Shown piece by piece: positions 26,537 through 35,076 of a stretch of DNA of 64,000 bases. Position 1 is the stretch's first letter, and the number at the start of each line of letters is the position of its first letter. Source of the DNA: an uncultured Bacteroidales bacterium (GTDB lineage Bacteria; Bacteroidota; Bacteroidia; Bacteroidales; UBA11471). Location of the stretch: assembly GCA_947593515.1 (NCBI GenBank), contig CANQDQ010000011.1:1-64000 (forward strand), in the 5' to 3' direction. The notes beneath the pieces were generated by a model. The model saw nothing but the letters and a program-made list of their open reading frames with translations, was not told the DNA's origin and searched no databases. The position numbers were made by a program, and so were the translations under genes.

Positions 26537-26566
26537 CAAATATCCTATTATTTTAGGAATATTTTG
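26537..26566. promoter_or_regulatory. imperfect palindrome, candidate S24 operator
   Basis: TCCTA and TAGGA are separated by 6 nt inside a longer A/T dyad (CAAATAT... and ...ATATTTTG). It sits 12-40 nt upstream of the -7 box, where a repressor or activator could bind. Confidence 0.4.
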
Positions 26567-26629
26567 TATTTAAGATTCTTTCGTTTGCAATTTGTAGTAT
26601 GGTTTTATACCAATCGAATTTTTGACAAG

Positions 26630-26708
26630 GGGAGTACGGCGCTGTTTGTTTTGGTTGATAATAGGAGGAGATTGAGAGGCTCCGGAGTTCGTGTTGCGCC
26701 GTACTCCC
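26630..26708. repeat. 13-bp perfect inverted repeat with 53-nt interior
   Basis: GGGAGTACGGCGC (26630-26642) and its exact complement (26696-26708). The interior holds an AGGAGG and the palindrome CTCCGGAG. The right arm ends 27 nt before the next start codon. It may be a leader hairpin, or recombination sites, given the recombinase gene nearby. Confidence 0.6.
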
Positions 26709-26735
26709 TTCGAAGAAAGAAAGGAGGAAAATACG

Positions 26736-27071
26736 ATGTTGGAATTATATGCCCGACACCTTACCTTGCTGTGTGTCGGGCAGTTCATAGCCCATTTCGA
26801 TTACGACGACCTGACGTGCCGCCGCTATCGGAGCGAATACGAAACGACGCTTGCCGGTACGCCCTTGCTGCTCTACTGTCGGGCGGATTTCGACGACAAA
26901 GGCGAGGACATTCGGAATTTCGATTTCGAGGTGGAGGCAGCCGACGACACGCCGCTGCGCATCGTCGGCTCTATGCGGCGTGCCGGCGAAAAGGCGAAGC
27001 AGTGGATCAATGCCTATCTGAAAAATTACCGTGCCTGCTTTCCGCAGAAAACCGATGACGACGATGCGTAA
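26736..27071 (+). CDS. hypothetical acidic protein next to a tyrosine recombinase
   Basis: 111 aa from MLELYARHLTLL, a start chosen because AAGGAGG lies 5-11 nt upstream, a strong Shine-Dalgarno rarely seen in Bacteroidota. The 15 extra residues in the track are unlikely. I do not recognise the family. The protein is acidic (ends DDDDA), with no signal peptide or membrane segment; the middle reads as a small alpha/beta domain (LLLYCRADFDDKGEDIRNF). It is convergent with the recombinase gene (51-nt gap) and is probably part of the same acquired element. Confidence 0.6.
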   Translation: MLELYARHLTLLCVGQFIAHFDYDDLTCRRYRSEYETTLAGTPLLLYCRADFDDKGEDIRNFDFEVEAADDTPLRIVGSMRRAGEKAKQWINAYLKNYRACFPQKTDDDDA

Positions 27072-27122
27072 CAGCCTGCTGCCTTTTTGTTTGGCGTATG
27101 AAATTATTGTTCTCCAGGACTC

Positions 27123-28325
27123 TTACATAGAGATAGCGCAACGCAGCGACTCCAAGATTCCCCTGTTCGCATTGTCTATCACCGAATTTTCCAACAGGGT
27201 CAGATAAATCTGCGTCGTCCGTTCCGACGTATGCCCCATGCCGGCACTGATGACCGACACGGGTACCTGATGGTCCCGTGCCGCCGTCGCCCAGCTGTGG
27301 CGCGCCGTGTAGAACGACAGCCGCTGCACCACGCCCGCCATATCGCACAATCGTTTCAACAGTCGGTTGTAGTAGGAAACGGCAACACGGTATTCCGCAT
27401 ACGTTTTTTCGAGATTTTCATCTTTCAGAATCGGAAATACATACGGACGCTCCCCGTCGGCATACCGTTCGATGATGCGCTGTATCTCCGGTTCCACACG
27501 AATCATGATTTCCTGTCCCGTCTTGCGGCGGACGTAGTGAATCATGCCGTCGCAGATATTCTCGCGCCGCAGGTAGACCATATCGACGAAAGCCATACCT
27601 CGCGTATAAAACGAGAACAGGAACAAATCCCTTGTCAACGCCAGCGGAGACGGCTGCGGAATGTGCAGCCCGACGAATCGTGCGATGACGCGCTCGCCGA
27701 CCGCCCGCTTGCGGGTGCGGTCGATACCCGTATATACATTCTTGAAAGGAGATTTCTGTTCTGCCAGCCCTTGGCACACCGCCTTGTTATAGACGGAGCG
27801 CAAGATGCGCATATAGAACGAAACGGTGTTGCGCACCATGCCGTGTTGCGACAGCTCGGCATTGAACCGCTCGATGAGCGGCTCCGTAACCGCCGCTATG
27901 GGAATGTCCCCGCCGAGGAACCGTGCGAAACGGTGCATGGTATATTCGTAATTTGAGGCGGTGCCCAAGCGGTTGCACAGGCGCAGCAGGTCGATTTGTT
28001 TCTGCATGAAAGTCAGAATCGTTGCGGTGCGGTCGGATTTGCGGAAGCGTCGGACAATCTCCTCTGCCGTATAAGGCTCTCCCGACGCATCGAGTTCCTT
28101 GATAACTCTCCGCAGCAGGGTCATGTCGCCCTGTATGCGGCTTTGGAGTGTGGCGTCCGCCTCCGGCTGTTTGAAACATTGCCTCTCCTTGTTCCAATCT
28201 TCCGGCAAAATATGAATATTTGTCGTGATTTGCCGAATGACACGCTTGTGCGTTACCTGATAATAAATTGTTCCCGCTTTACCAGCGATGCTCGAAGCAC
28301 GTAGTTTTACTTTAATCGTTGCCAT
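27123..28325 (-). CDS. tyrosine recombinase/integrase of a mobile element
   Basis: 400 aa from MATIKVKLRASS; the 20 extra residues in the track are less likely. Arm-type DNA-binding domain (about 1-90, TTNIHILPEDWNKERQCF), SAM-like core domain (about 110-205, TFMQKQIDLLRLCNRLG), then a catalytic domain with Arg in FYTRGMAFVDMVYL, Lys in YVRRKTGQEIMI, YTARHSWATAARDH, GHTSERTTQIYLTLL with the nucleophilic Tyr. This layout is that of Bacteroidales integrases and shufflons, not XerC/D. No tRNA or clear att direct repeats were found, and no mobilization genes flank it, so it may be a remnant. Confidence 0.9.
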   Translation of the reverse strand: MATIKVKLRASSIAGKAGTIYYQVTHKRVIRQITTNIHILPEDWNKERQCFKQPEADATLQSRIQGDMTLLRRVIKELDASGEPYTAEEIVRRFRKSDRTATILTFMQKQIDLLRLCNRLGTASNYEYTMHRFARFLGGDIPIAAVTEPLIERFNAELSQHGMVRNTVSFYMRILRSVYNKAVCQGLAEQKSPFKNVYTGIDRTRKRAVGERVIARFVGLHIPQPSPLALTRDLFLFSFYTRGMAFVDMVYLRRENICDGMIHYVRRKTGQEIMIRVEPEIQRIIERYADGERPYVFPILKDENLEKTYAEYRVAVSYYNRLLKRLCDMAGVVQRLSFYTARHSWATAARDHQVPVSVISAGMGHTSERTTQIYLTLLENSVIDNANRGILESLRCAISM

Positions 28326-28480
28326 AATCTTTCTTGTTTTGGTTAAGGGGCGCAAGATATTTTTATACCTCGCTCGCTGAGGCAAATTGTGGCTTTTTAT
28401 TTTGATGAAATGGGCGCGGGCGGCAGCGTGGTGATTTTTTATCGCCCTTGCCGCCGTTTCAAGTAATCAGACGTGCCGGC

Positions 28481-28516
28481 AAAAAAATACCGGCTGTCCT
28501 TGCGGAGCAGCCGGTA
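28481..28516 (-). terminator. gapA terminator
   Basis: Perfect 9-bp stem (TACCGGCTG with its complement, 11-nt loop). On the minus strand it is followed by seven T residues (plus-strand A7 at 28481-28487), 22 nt after the gapA stop. Confidence 0.85.
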
Positions 28517-28537
28517 CACATATATAAAAAATAACTA

Positions 28538-29581
<1,044 letters not shown>

Positions 29582-29628
29582 CTATTTTCCTTTGTTCGTA
29601 TAAAGAGATTTCTTCGGATTTTCGAGTG

Positions 29629-29636
29629 CAAAGGTA
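29629..29636 (-). promoter_or_regulatory. -7 box for gapA
   Basis: The minus strand reads TACCTTTG, a full TAnnTTTG match, 84 nt upstream of the start. Confidence 0.5.
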
Positions 29637-29857
29637 GTTATTTTATCTTTTCTTTTATACTTTTTCAGAGAAAATAAGTGCTAAAAATTTTCTATTTCAT
29701 TGAATTTTTTTGGATTATATGTTATTTTGACAGGTGCACTTTGCAAAACGACCGCTATTTGCTTGCATGTAGGGAGGGAAAAAAGCTCCGATAAAAATAA
29801 TCGGCGGATTTTCACCAAAATTAAAGGCGGAAATTTTTTCAGAAAAGAAAAGGATTA

Positions 29858-29865
29858 TATCTTTG
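29858..29865 (+). promoter_or_regulatory. -7 box for mdh
   Basis: TATCTTTG, a full consensus match, 50 nt upstream of the mdh start. At the -33 position only a T-run is present. Confidence 0.5.
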
Positions 29866-29914
29866 CAGATGATTTTTTAGGAAAAGAGATTGTATAACAT
29901 TTAATTTGTGAATT

Positions 29915-30844
29915 ATGACGAAAATTACAGTCGTAGGTGCCGGCAATGTAGGCGCCACGTGCGCCAATGTTTTGGCTTTCAAAGAAGTTGCCGACGAAAT
30001 CGTATTGCTGGATATTAAAGAAGGTGTTTCCGAAGGCAAGGCGCTCGATATGACGCAGACGACCACGCTGCTCGGATTCGATTCCCGCATCAGCGGCATA
30101 ACCAATGATTATACCAAAACCGCAGGTTCCGATGTCGTTGTCATTACTTCGGGCATTCCCCGCAAGCCGGGCATGACGCGCGAAGAGCTTATCGGCGTGA
30201 ATGCCGGTATCGTGAAGTCGGTAACCGAAAGCGTTTTGGCACATTCGCCCAACGCCATCATCGTTTGCGTCAGCAACCCGATGGATACGATGACCTATCT
30301 GATACAAAAGGTAAGCGGACTTCCCAAAAATCGTGTTATCGGTATGGGCGGCGCGCTCGACAGCTCGCGCTTCAAATGCTACCTGAGCAAAGCCCTCAAT
30401 GCCAACCCCAATGAAATAGAGGGCATCGTGATAGGCGGACACGGCGATACGACCATGATACCGCTTACCCGTCTGGCATCTTATAAAGGTGTACCCGTTA
30501 CCGAACTGCTCGACAAAGAGACGCTCGACAAAGTGGTTGCCGACACGATGGTCGGCGGTGCAACGCTCACCAAGCTGCTCGGTACATCGGCATGGTATGC
30601 TCCGGGTGCCGCTACGGCATACGTGGTAGAGTCGATTATTCACGACCAGAAGAAAGTCGTTTCTTGCAGCGTTTATCTCGAAGGCGAATACGGCGAGAGC
30701 GACATCTGCGTCGGCGTACCTGTCGTGCTGGGTCGTACCGGTTGGGAGAAAGTTGTGGATTTCAGACTCAACGATGCCGAAAAAGCGCTCTTCAAGGCAA
30801 GCGCCGCTGCTGTGCGTAAAACTAACGGCGCCCTCAATCTTTGA
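29915..30844 (+). CDS. mdh: malate dehydrogenase
   Basis: Malate/oxaloacetate interconversion with NAD; in Bacteroidales part of the reductive branch to fumarate and succinate. 309 aa, LDH-like type. Motifs: TVVGAGNVGATCANVLAF, VVITSGIPRKPGMTREELI, VCVSNPMDTMTYL, VIGMGGALDSSRFKCYL, and the catalytic His in VIGGHGDTTMIP. The Arg next to PGMTRE is the usual malate-type substrate residue. Followed by a clear terminator. Confidence 0.95.
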   Translation: MTKITVVGAGNVGATCANVLAFKEVADEIVLLDIKEGVSEGKALDMTQTTTLLGFDSRISGITNDYTKTAGSDVVVITSGIPRKPGMTREELIGVNAGIVKSVTESVLAHSPNAIIVCVSNPMDTMTYLIQKVSGLPKNRVIGMGGALDSSRFKCYLSKALNANPNEIEGIVIGGHGDTTMIPLTRLASYKGVPVTELLDKETLDKVVADTMVGGATLTKLLGTSAWYAPGAATAYVVESIIHDQKKVVSCSVYLEGEYGESDICVGVPVVLGRTGWEKVVDFRLNDAEKALFKASAAAVRKTNGALNL

Positions 30845-30870
30845 TTTTTTCAGAGACGAAAATAATTCGA

Positions 30871-30904
30871 CGGCTGCACCCTGCGGTGCAGCCGTTTTTC
30901 TTTT
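30871..30904 (+). terminator. mdh terminator
   Basis: 10-bp stem CGGCTGCACC/GGTGCAGCCG with a CTGC loop, followed by TTTTTCTTTT. Classic intrinsic terminator 26 nt after the stop. Confidence 0.93.
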
Positions 30905-30939
30905 GATATCGTTTTTTGTTTGTAAAGGGGGCGGGACGG

Positions 30940-31554
30940 TTATTTTGCCGGTTCGCTTTCGACGAAGCGGAGCGATTCCACCTTGCCGAGCCGCTCTTGC
31001 AGGTGCGGCATTTGCGAGCGGCGTATGCGCAGCGTCATGGAGCAGTCGAGCATGAAATCCTGCGTGGCGACCGTCGCTCCGGAGTCTTTGACCACGCGCA
31101 TGACATCGTTCATAAAAGGATATTCAAACGCTATCTGCACACTCTCCTCGACAAGACGCTCGACAATTTCGCCGGCGCGTATCGCTTCGGCTGCCGCTGT
31201 GCGGTAAGCCTCTATCAGCCCGCTCGTGCCGAGCTTTATGCCGCCGAAGTATCGCACGACGATGATGAGTATATCCGTCAGCCCGAAAGAGTTGATTTGT
31301 CCCAGAATCGGTTTCCCCGCCGTACCCGAAGGCTCGCCGTTGTCGTTTGCGCGAAATTCGGTGCGGGCAGCCCCCACCATGTATGCCCAGCATACGTGGC
31401 GGGCGTCGTAGTATTGTTTTTGATAGGCGGCAACGACCTGCTTCGCCTCCTCCGCCGAAGATACCGGCACGGCAAAGGCGAGGAATTTGCTCATCTTCTC
31501 TTTGTACGACCCTTCGGCGGGTCGGGCTAAGGTGAGGTAGGTGTCGTCGGGCAT
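30940..31554 (-). CDS. YigZ/IMPACT family protein
   Basis: 204 aa. N-terminal UPF0029 domain with the family signature in VVRYFGGIKLGTSGLIEAY and, before it, DDTY...KFLAFAVPVSSAEEA, DARHVCWAY and NDNGEPSGTAGKPIL. C-terminal DUF1949-like domain (about 140-200). The family is related to eukaryotic IMPACT, a translation-linked regulator; its bacterial role is not clear. It lies 9 nt after nadC in the same operon. Confidence 0.92.
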   Translation of the reverse strand: MPDDTYLTLARPAEGSYKEKMSKFLAFAVPVSSAEEAKQVVAAYQKQYYDARHVCWAYMVGAARTEFRANDNGEPSGTAGKPILGQINSFGLTDILIIVVRYFGGIKLGTSGLIEAYRTAAAEAIRAGEIVERLVEESVQIAFEYPFMNDVMRVVKDSGATVATQDFMLDCSMTLRIRRSQMPHLQERLGKVESLRFVESEPAK

Positions 31555-31563
31555 GGGCAGGTG

Positions 31564-32412
31564 TCAGCAGGCTTTGAAACTCATATCGAGACCTTTCACC
31601 GAGTGCGTGAGCGCACCCACCGAAATATAATCGACGCCGCATTCGGCATAGTCGCGCAGCGTGTCGAGGGTGATGCCTCCCGACGATTCCGTTTCGTAGC
31701 GGCCGCCGATGCGCTCCACCGCCGCACGGGTGAGTTCGGGAGTGAAGTTGTCGAGCATGATGCGGTCTACTCCGCCTACGCGCAGCACTTCGTCGAGTTC
31801 CTGCATATTGCGCACTTCGATTTCTATTTTCAGCTTTTTCCCTTTTTCGGCGAGATAGGCATGGCAGCGGGTTATGGCGGCTTCGATGCCTCCTGCAAAA
31901 TCGATGTGGTTGTCTTTGAGCAGTATCATGTCGAACAGCCCTATCCGGTGATTGACGCCGCCGCCGATGCGCACCGCCTCTTTTTCGAGCATACGCAGAC
32001 CCGGCGTCGTTTTGCGGGTGTCGAGTACTTTGGTATGGAGGCCTTCCAGTCGGTCGGCATATTTGCGGGTAATGGTGGCGATGCCACTCATGCGCTGCAT
32101 GATGTTGAGCATGAGGCGTTCGGTTTGCAGCAGCGAACGCACCTTGCCGCTGACCACGAAAGCCACGTCGCCCGGCATCACGTGGGTGCCGTCTTCGAGG
32201 AATACGTCCATTTGCAATTCGGGGTCGAATGCGGCGAACACGCGCCGTGCCATATTCACGCCCGCCAAAATGCCCTCCTCTTTTATAAGGAGTTTGGAGC
32301 GTCCCGTTTCCGTTTCGGGTATGCAACAGAGGGTGGTGTGGTCGCCGTCGCCGATGTCTTCGGCAAAAGCCAGCTCGATAAGAGCGTCGATAAGTTGGTC
32401 GGGTGTTTTCAT
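31564..32412 (-). CDS. nadC: nicotinate-nucleotide diphosphorylase (carboxylating)
   Basis: NAD de novo synthesis: quinolinate plus PRPP to nicotinate mononucleotide plus CO2. 282 aa. Motifs: EDIGDGDHTTLCCIPE at the N-terminus, ERLMLNIMQRMSGIATIT, DTRKTTPGLRMLEKEAVRIGG, LKDNHIDFAGG, the glutamate-rich EIEVRNMQELDE and ESSGGITLDTLRDYA. nadA and nadB are not in the window. First gene of a pair with the YigZ gene. Confidence 0.96.
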   Translation of the reverse strand: MKTPDQLIDALIELAFAEDIGDGDHTTLCCIPETETGRSKLLIKEEGILAGVNMARRVFAAFDPELQMDVFLEDGTHVMPGDVAFVVSGKVRSLLQTERLMLNIMQRMSGIATITRKYADRLEGLHTKVLDTRKTTPGLRMLEKEAVRIGGGVNHRIGLFDMILLKDNHIDFAGGIEAAITRCHAYLAEKGKKLKIEIEVRNMQELDEVLRVGGVDRIMLDNFTPELTRAAVERIGGRYETESSGGITLDTLRDYAECGVDYISVGALTHSVKGLDMSFKAC

Positions 32413-32470
32413 AAACGTCGTTTTTTGTCGGTAAACGTGCCGACCGATGATTCGGTTTTCGGTCAGCGGC

Positions 32471-32501
32471 TTGAATATAAGGGGAAAAAGTAATATCTTT
32501 G
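32471..32501 (+). promoter_or_regulatory. promoter of rlmH
   Basis: TTG at 32471-32473, a 20-nt spacer, then TATCTTTG at 32494-32501. Close to the Bacteroides consensus, 47 nt before rlmH. Confidence 0.6.
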
Positions 32502-32547
32502 TCCGCGAAACAGAAGCAAAGATAATAAATAAGATAGAAACATCGGC

Positions 32548-33021
32548 ATGAAAATCGTTTTTTTAGTAACCGGCAAGACGGCGCGTTCGGGATTTTCCGA
32601 CGGCATCGGCGAGTATTGCGAGCGATTGAAACACTATGCCGATTTTGAAATGACGGTGATTCCCGACCTGAAAAACGCAAAAAGTTTGAGCACGGAACAG
32701 CAGAAAGAACGGGAAGGCGAGGCGATATTGAAGTCGCTGGGCGAGGGCGACGCCGTAGTGCTGCTCGACGAGCACGGGCGCGAATACACCTCGATGCAGT
32801 TTGCCGATTACATTTCCAAGAAAATGCTTGCCGCCCCGCGCCGGCTCGTCTTCGTGGCAGGCGGTGCCTACGGCTTTTCGGAGCGGGTGTATAAAGCGGC
32901 GCAGGAAAAAATATCTCTCTCCAAAATGACTTTCTCGCACCAGATGGTACGCCTTATCTTTACGGAGCAGCTCTATCGGGCTATGACCATTCTCAACAAC
33001 GAACCCTATCATCACGAATAA
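32548..33021 (+). CDS. rlmH: 23S rRNA (pseudouridine1915-N3)-methyltransferase
   Basis: Methylates pseudouridine 1915 in helix 69 of assembled ribosomes. 157 aa, SPOUT fold. Motifs: VLLDEHGREYTSMQFAD, LVFVAGGAYGFSERVYK (knot region), and the C-terminal SHQMVRLIFTEQLYRAMTIL with PYHHE. Followed after 9 nt by the DUF2490 gene. Confidence 0.96.
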   Translation: MKIVFLVTGKTARSGFSDGIGEYCERLKHYADFEMTVIPDLKNAKSLSTEQQKEREGEAILKSLGEGDAVVLLDEHGREYTSMQFADYISKKMLAAPRRLVFVAGGAYGFSERVYKAAQEKISLSKMTFSHQMVRLIFTEQLYRAMTILNNEPYHHE

Positions 33022-33030
33022 CTTCGCATT

Positions 33031-33702
33031 ATGAAAACACTGAAATTTTCGGGCGCGTTTTTTCTTGTGGCTTTTTTGTTAGGCACGATGTCGGCAAAAG
33101 CAAAAGATTATCTGTATGATTTCGATTACGGGCTTTTGCTCAATGCCGGTATGGAGAAAACGCTCGTTTCGCGGCTCGACCTTTCCCTACAAGCCGAATT
33201 GTGGACGAACGACAATTTTGCGGGTTACGAACGCATCATGCCGTCGGTGTCGCTCACCTATACCGTGATACCGAAATATTTCAAGGCGATGGCGTATTAT
33301 GCTTTTATCAATCAAAAGAATCACACCAACAGGCACCGGTATCAAATAGGCCTTGTCGGAAGCTATGCCGTGCCGCATCTCTCCCTGTCGCTCACGACGA
33401 AATTCGAGCAGACTTGGACAAAAGGAACGCCGAACAACAAATGGCGCACACAACTGAAAGCCGTCGGCATCATCTCGCCCTCGTGCCGCTGGAAACCCTT
33501 TGTTTCGATGGAAATATTCGAGTCGATGAACGGGCACAATGCCACCGGCACGACAGGTTTGGAACGCATTCGTTACGAAGCGGGAACCACGTTTGCCGCC
33601 GGCAAGCGGGTGTCGCTCGAAATGAAATGGCGCTCCGAGCGGCTTACGCAGAAAAAACTGCTCTATTCGTCGATAGGGTTAGGCGTGAAATTCAAACTAT
33701 AA
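33031..33702 (+). CDS. DUF2490 family outer-membrane protein
   Basis: 223 aa with a signal peptide (MKTLKFSGAFFLVAFLLGTMSAKA). The rest shows amphipathic strands ending in SSIGLGVKFKL, typical of a small outer-membrane barrel and of DUF2490. Function unknown. It lies 9 nt after rlmH and ends 13 nt before the convergent hemW stop. Confidence 0.8.
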   Translation: MKTLKFSGAFFLVAFLLGTMSAKAKDYLYDFDYGLLLNAGMEKTLVSRLDLSLQAELWTNDNFAGYERIMPSVSLTYTVIPKYFKAMAYYAFINQKNHTNRHRYQIGLVGSYAVPHLSLSLTTKFEQTWTKGTPNNKWRTQLKAVGIISPSCRWKPFVSMEIFESMNGHNATGTTGLERIRYEAGTTFAAGKRVSLEMKWRSERLTQKKLLYSSIGLGVKFKL

Positions 33703-33715
33703 GATCGGGTCGGTA

Positions 33716-34846
33716 TCAGCCGACGTAGAGCAGGTCTGCCATGATGCCATCGGAAACGAACAACCCTTTCGGCGTGATGCGGAGCCGGTTGTCGCGGCAT
33801 TCGCACAATCCGGCTTGCAGATGCGGCGCCGCCATACGCAGGCAGTAAGCCCGCCGCTCTTCGCCGAAGTCGGCAGCCACGCCGTCGAGGTCGAGCCCCC
33901 ACATGGTGCGCAAGGCGGTGATGATGAGGTCGTTGTAGCGCGTATCGGCATCGAGCCGTTCTTCCTCGTAACACGTTTCTCCCGCTTCTATTCCGGCAAT
34001 ATAGCGATGCAGGTCGGCAATGTTGCGGCGGCGGCATTTGCGGTCGTAGCTGTGTGCTGCCGCACCGAGTCCGAGATAGGGTACGTCCTGCCAGTAAGAT
34101 GTGTTGTGCAGGGCATACGCTCCGCTGCGGGCAAAATTGGAAATTTCGTATTGTTCATATCCGGCAGCAGTGAGTGTGTCGCGCAGCTGCTCGAACAGCC
34201 GCAGCGAAAGTGTGTCGTTGCATTCCTGTACTTCACCCGCGCGCCGCAGTCGGTCGAGCGGCGTCCCTTCCTCATAAATAAGATTATAGGCAGAGAGGTG
34301 CGGCAGGTCGAGCGCAAGCGCCTGCCGCAGGTTGGCGTCCCACGAGGCGGGCGTTTGGTGCGGAAGCCCGTATATGAGGTCGATGCTGATGCGTCCGAAT
34401 CCCGCGCGGCGGCAGCACTCTACCGCCTCAATGGCTTGCGCTGCCATGTGGCGCCGTCGCAAGAAACGCAAATCGTCGTCGGAAAAACTCTGCACCCCCA
34501 TGCTGATGCGGTCGATGGGCAGCGATGCCAGCGCCTCTGCGTAGGCGGCGGTCATATCGTCGGGGTTGGCTTCAAAGGTGATTTCGCGACAGGCGGCGTA
34601 ATCGATGTCGCGACCTAATCCGTCGAAAAGCCGGTGCAGCCATGCCGGCGACAGTTGCGACGGCGTGCCGCCGCCGAGATATATCGTATCCACCGTTTCG
34701 CCTGCCAGTTCGTCGTGCCGCAGCTCCCATTCCCGCAGTAGCGCATCGACGTACCGCTCCTGCACCGCCTCTCCGACGGTGGAGTAGAAATCGCAGTAAA
34801 TGCAGCGCGTGCGGCAAAAAGGAATATGCAGATAGAGTCCCGCCAT
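33716..34846 (-). CDS. hemW: HemW-like radical SAM protein
   Basis: 376 aa from MAGLYLHIPFC; the 16 residues upstream in the track overlap the -7 box at 34870. The radical SAM cluster motif is CRTRCIYCDF (CxxxCxxC), followed by TIYLGGGTPSQL, TFEANPDD and GVQSFSDDDLRFLRRRH; the C-terminal domain is of the HemN/HemW type. Family knowledge: HemW binds heme and is thought to act as a heme chaperone, not as coproporphyrinogen dehydrogenase. Often misannotated as HemN. Confidence 0.92.
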   Translation of the reverse strand: MAGLYLHIPFCRTRCIYCDFYSTVGEAVQERYVDALLREWELRHDELAGETVDTIYLGGGTPSQLSPAWLHRLFDGLGRDIDYAACREITFEANPDDMTAAYAEALASLPIDRISMGVQSFSDDDLRFLRRRHMAAQAIEAVECCRRAGFGRISIDLIYGLPHQTPASWDANLRQALALDLPHLSAYNLIYEEGTPLDRLRRAGEVQECNDTLSLRLFEQLRDTLTAAGYEQYEISNFARSGAYALHNTSYWQDVPYLGLGAAAHSYDRKCRRRNIADLHRYIAGIEAGETCYEEERLDADTRYNDLIITALRTMWGLDLDGVAADFGEERRAYCLRMAAPHLQAGLCECRDNRLRITPKGLFVSDGIMADLLYVG

Positions 34847-34869
34847 GAATTTTTGCGTATGAACAGGTG

Positions 34870-34877
34870 CAAATATA
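34870..34877 (-). promoter_or_regulatory. -7 box for hemW
   Basis: The minus strand reads TATATTTG, a full TAnnTTTG match, 24 nt before the chosen hemW start. This supports starting at 34846, not 34894. Confidence 0.6.
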
Positions 34878-34973
34878 AGGATTCGGAACGGCATGAACGG
34901 CTATTTTTGCCTGAACTTTCGCTCTCGTTGCAAAAGAGATTTCAAAAAACTGCTCTTTAACACATATAAAGAA

Positions 34974-35003
34974 TTGTTTTTATCAAAAAAAATTTCTACT
35001 TTG
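34974..35003 (+). promoter_or_regulatory. possible promoter of the EF-G2 gene
   Basis: TTG at 34974-34976, a 20-nt spacer, then TACTTTG, one base shorter than TAnnTTTG. Transcription would give a leader of about 65 nt ending in an A-rich stretch before the ATG at 35077. The imperfect box is consistent with activator control. Confidence 0.35.
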
Positions 35004-35076
35004 CGAACGTTTGTTTCGGGCGAGTGTTTGTCTTGAAACGAATGACCATGAAAAATACAATTAAAAAAAGATATTC

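Noticed and set aside
26564-27058. 164-aa plus-strand ORF overlapping the small unknown gene
   Set aside because: Strongly basic and Arg-rich in the overlapped part, the mark of a wrong frame; the 111-aa ORF has the strong Shine-Dalgarno.
27123-28537. tRNA attachment site for the integrase
   Set aside because: No cloverleaf-forming sequence and no clear direct repeats were seen on either side.
29700-29897. 65-aa ORF in the gapA/mdh intergenic region
   Set aside because: No start signal, odd Lys/Phe-rich composition, and overlap with the mdh promoter box.
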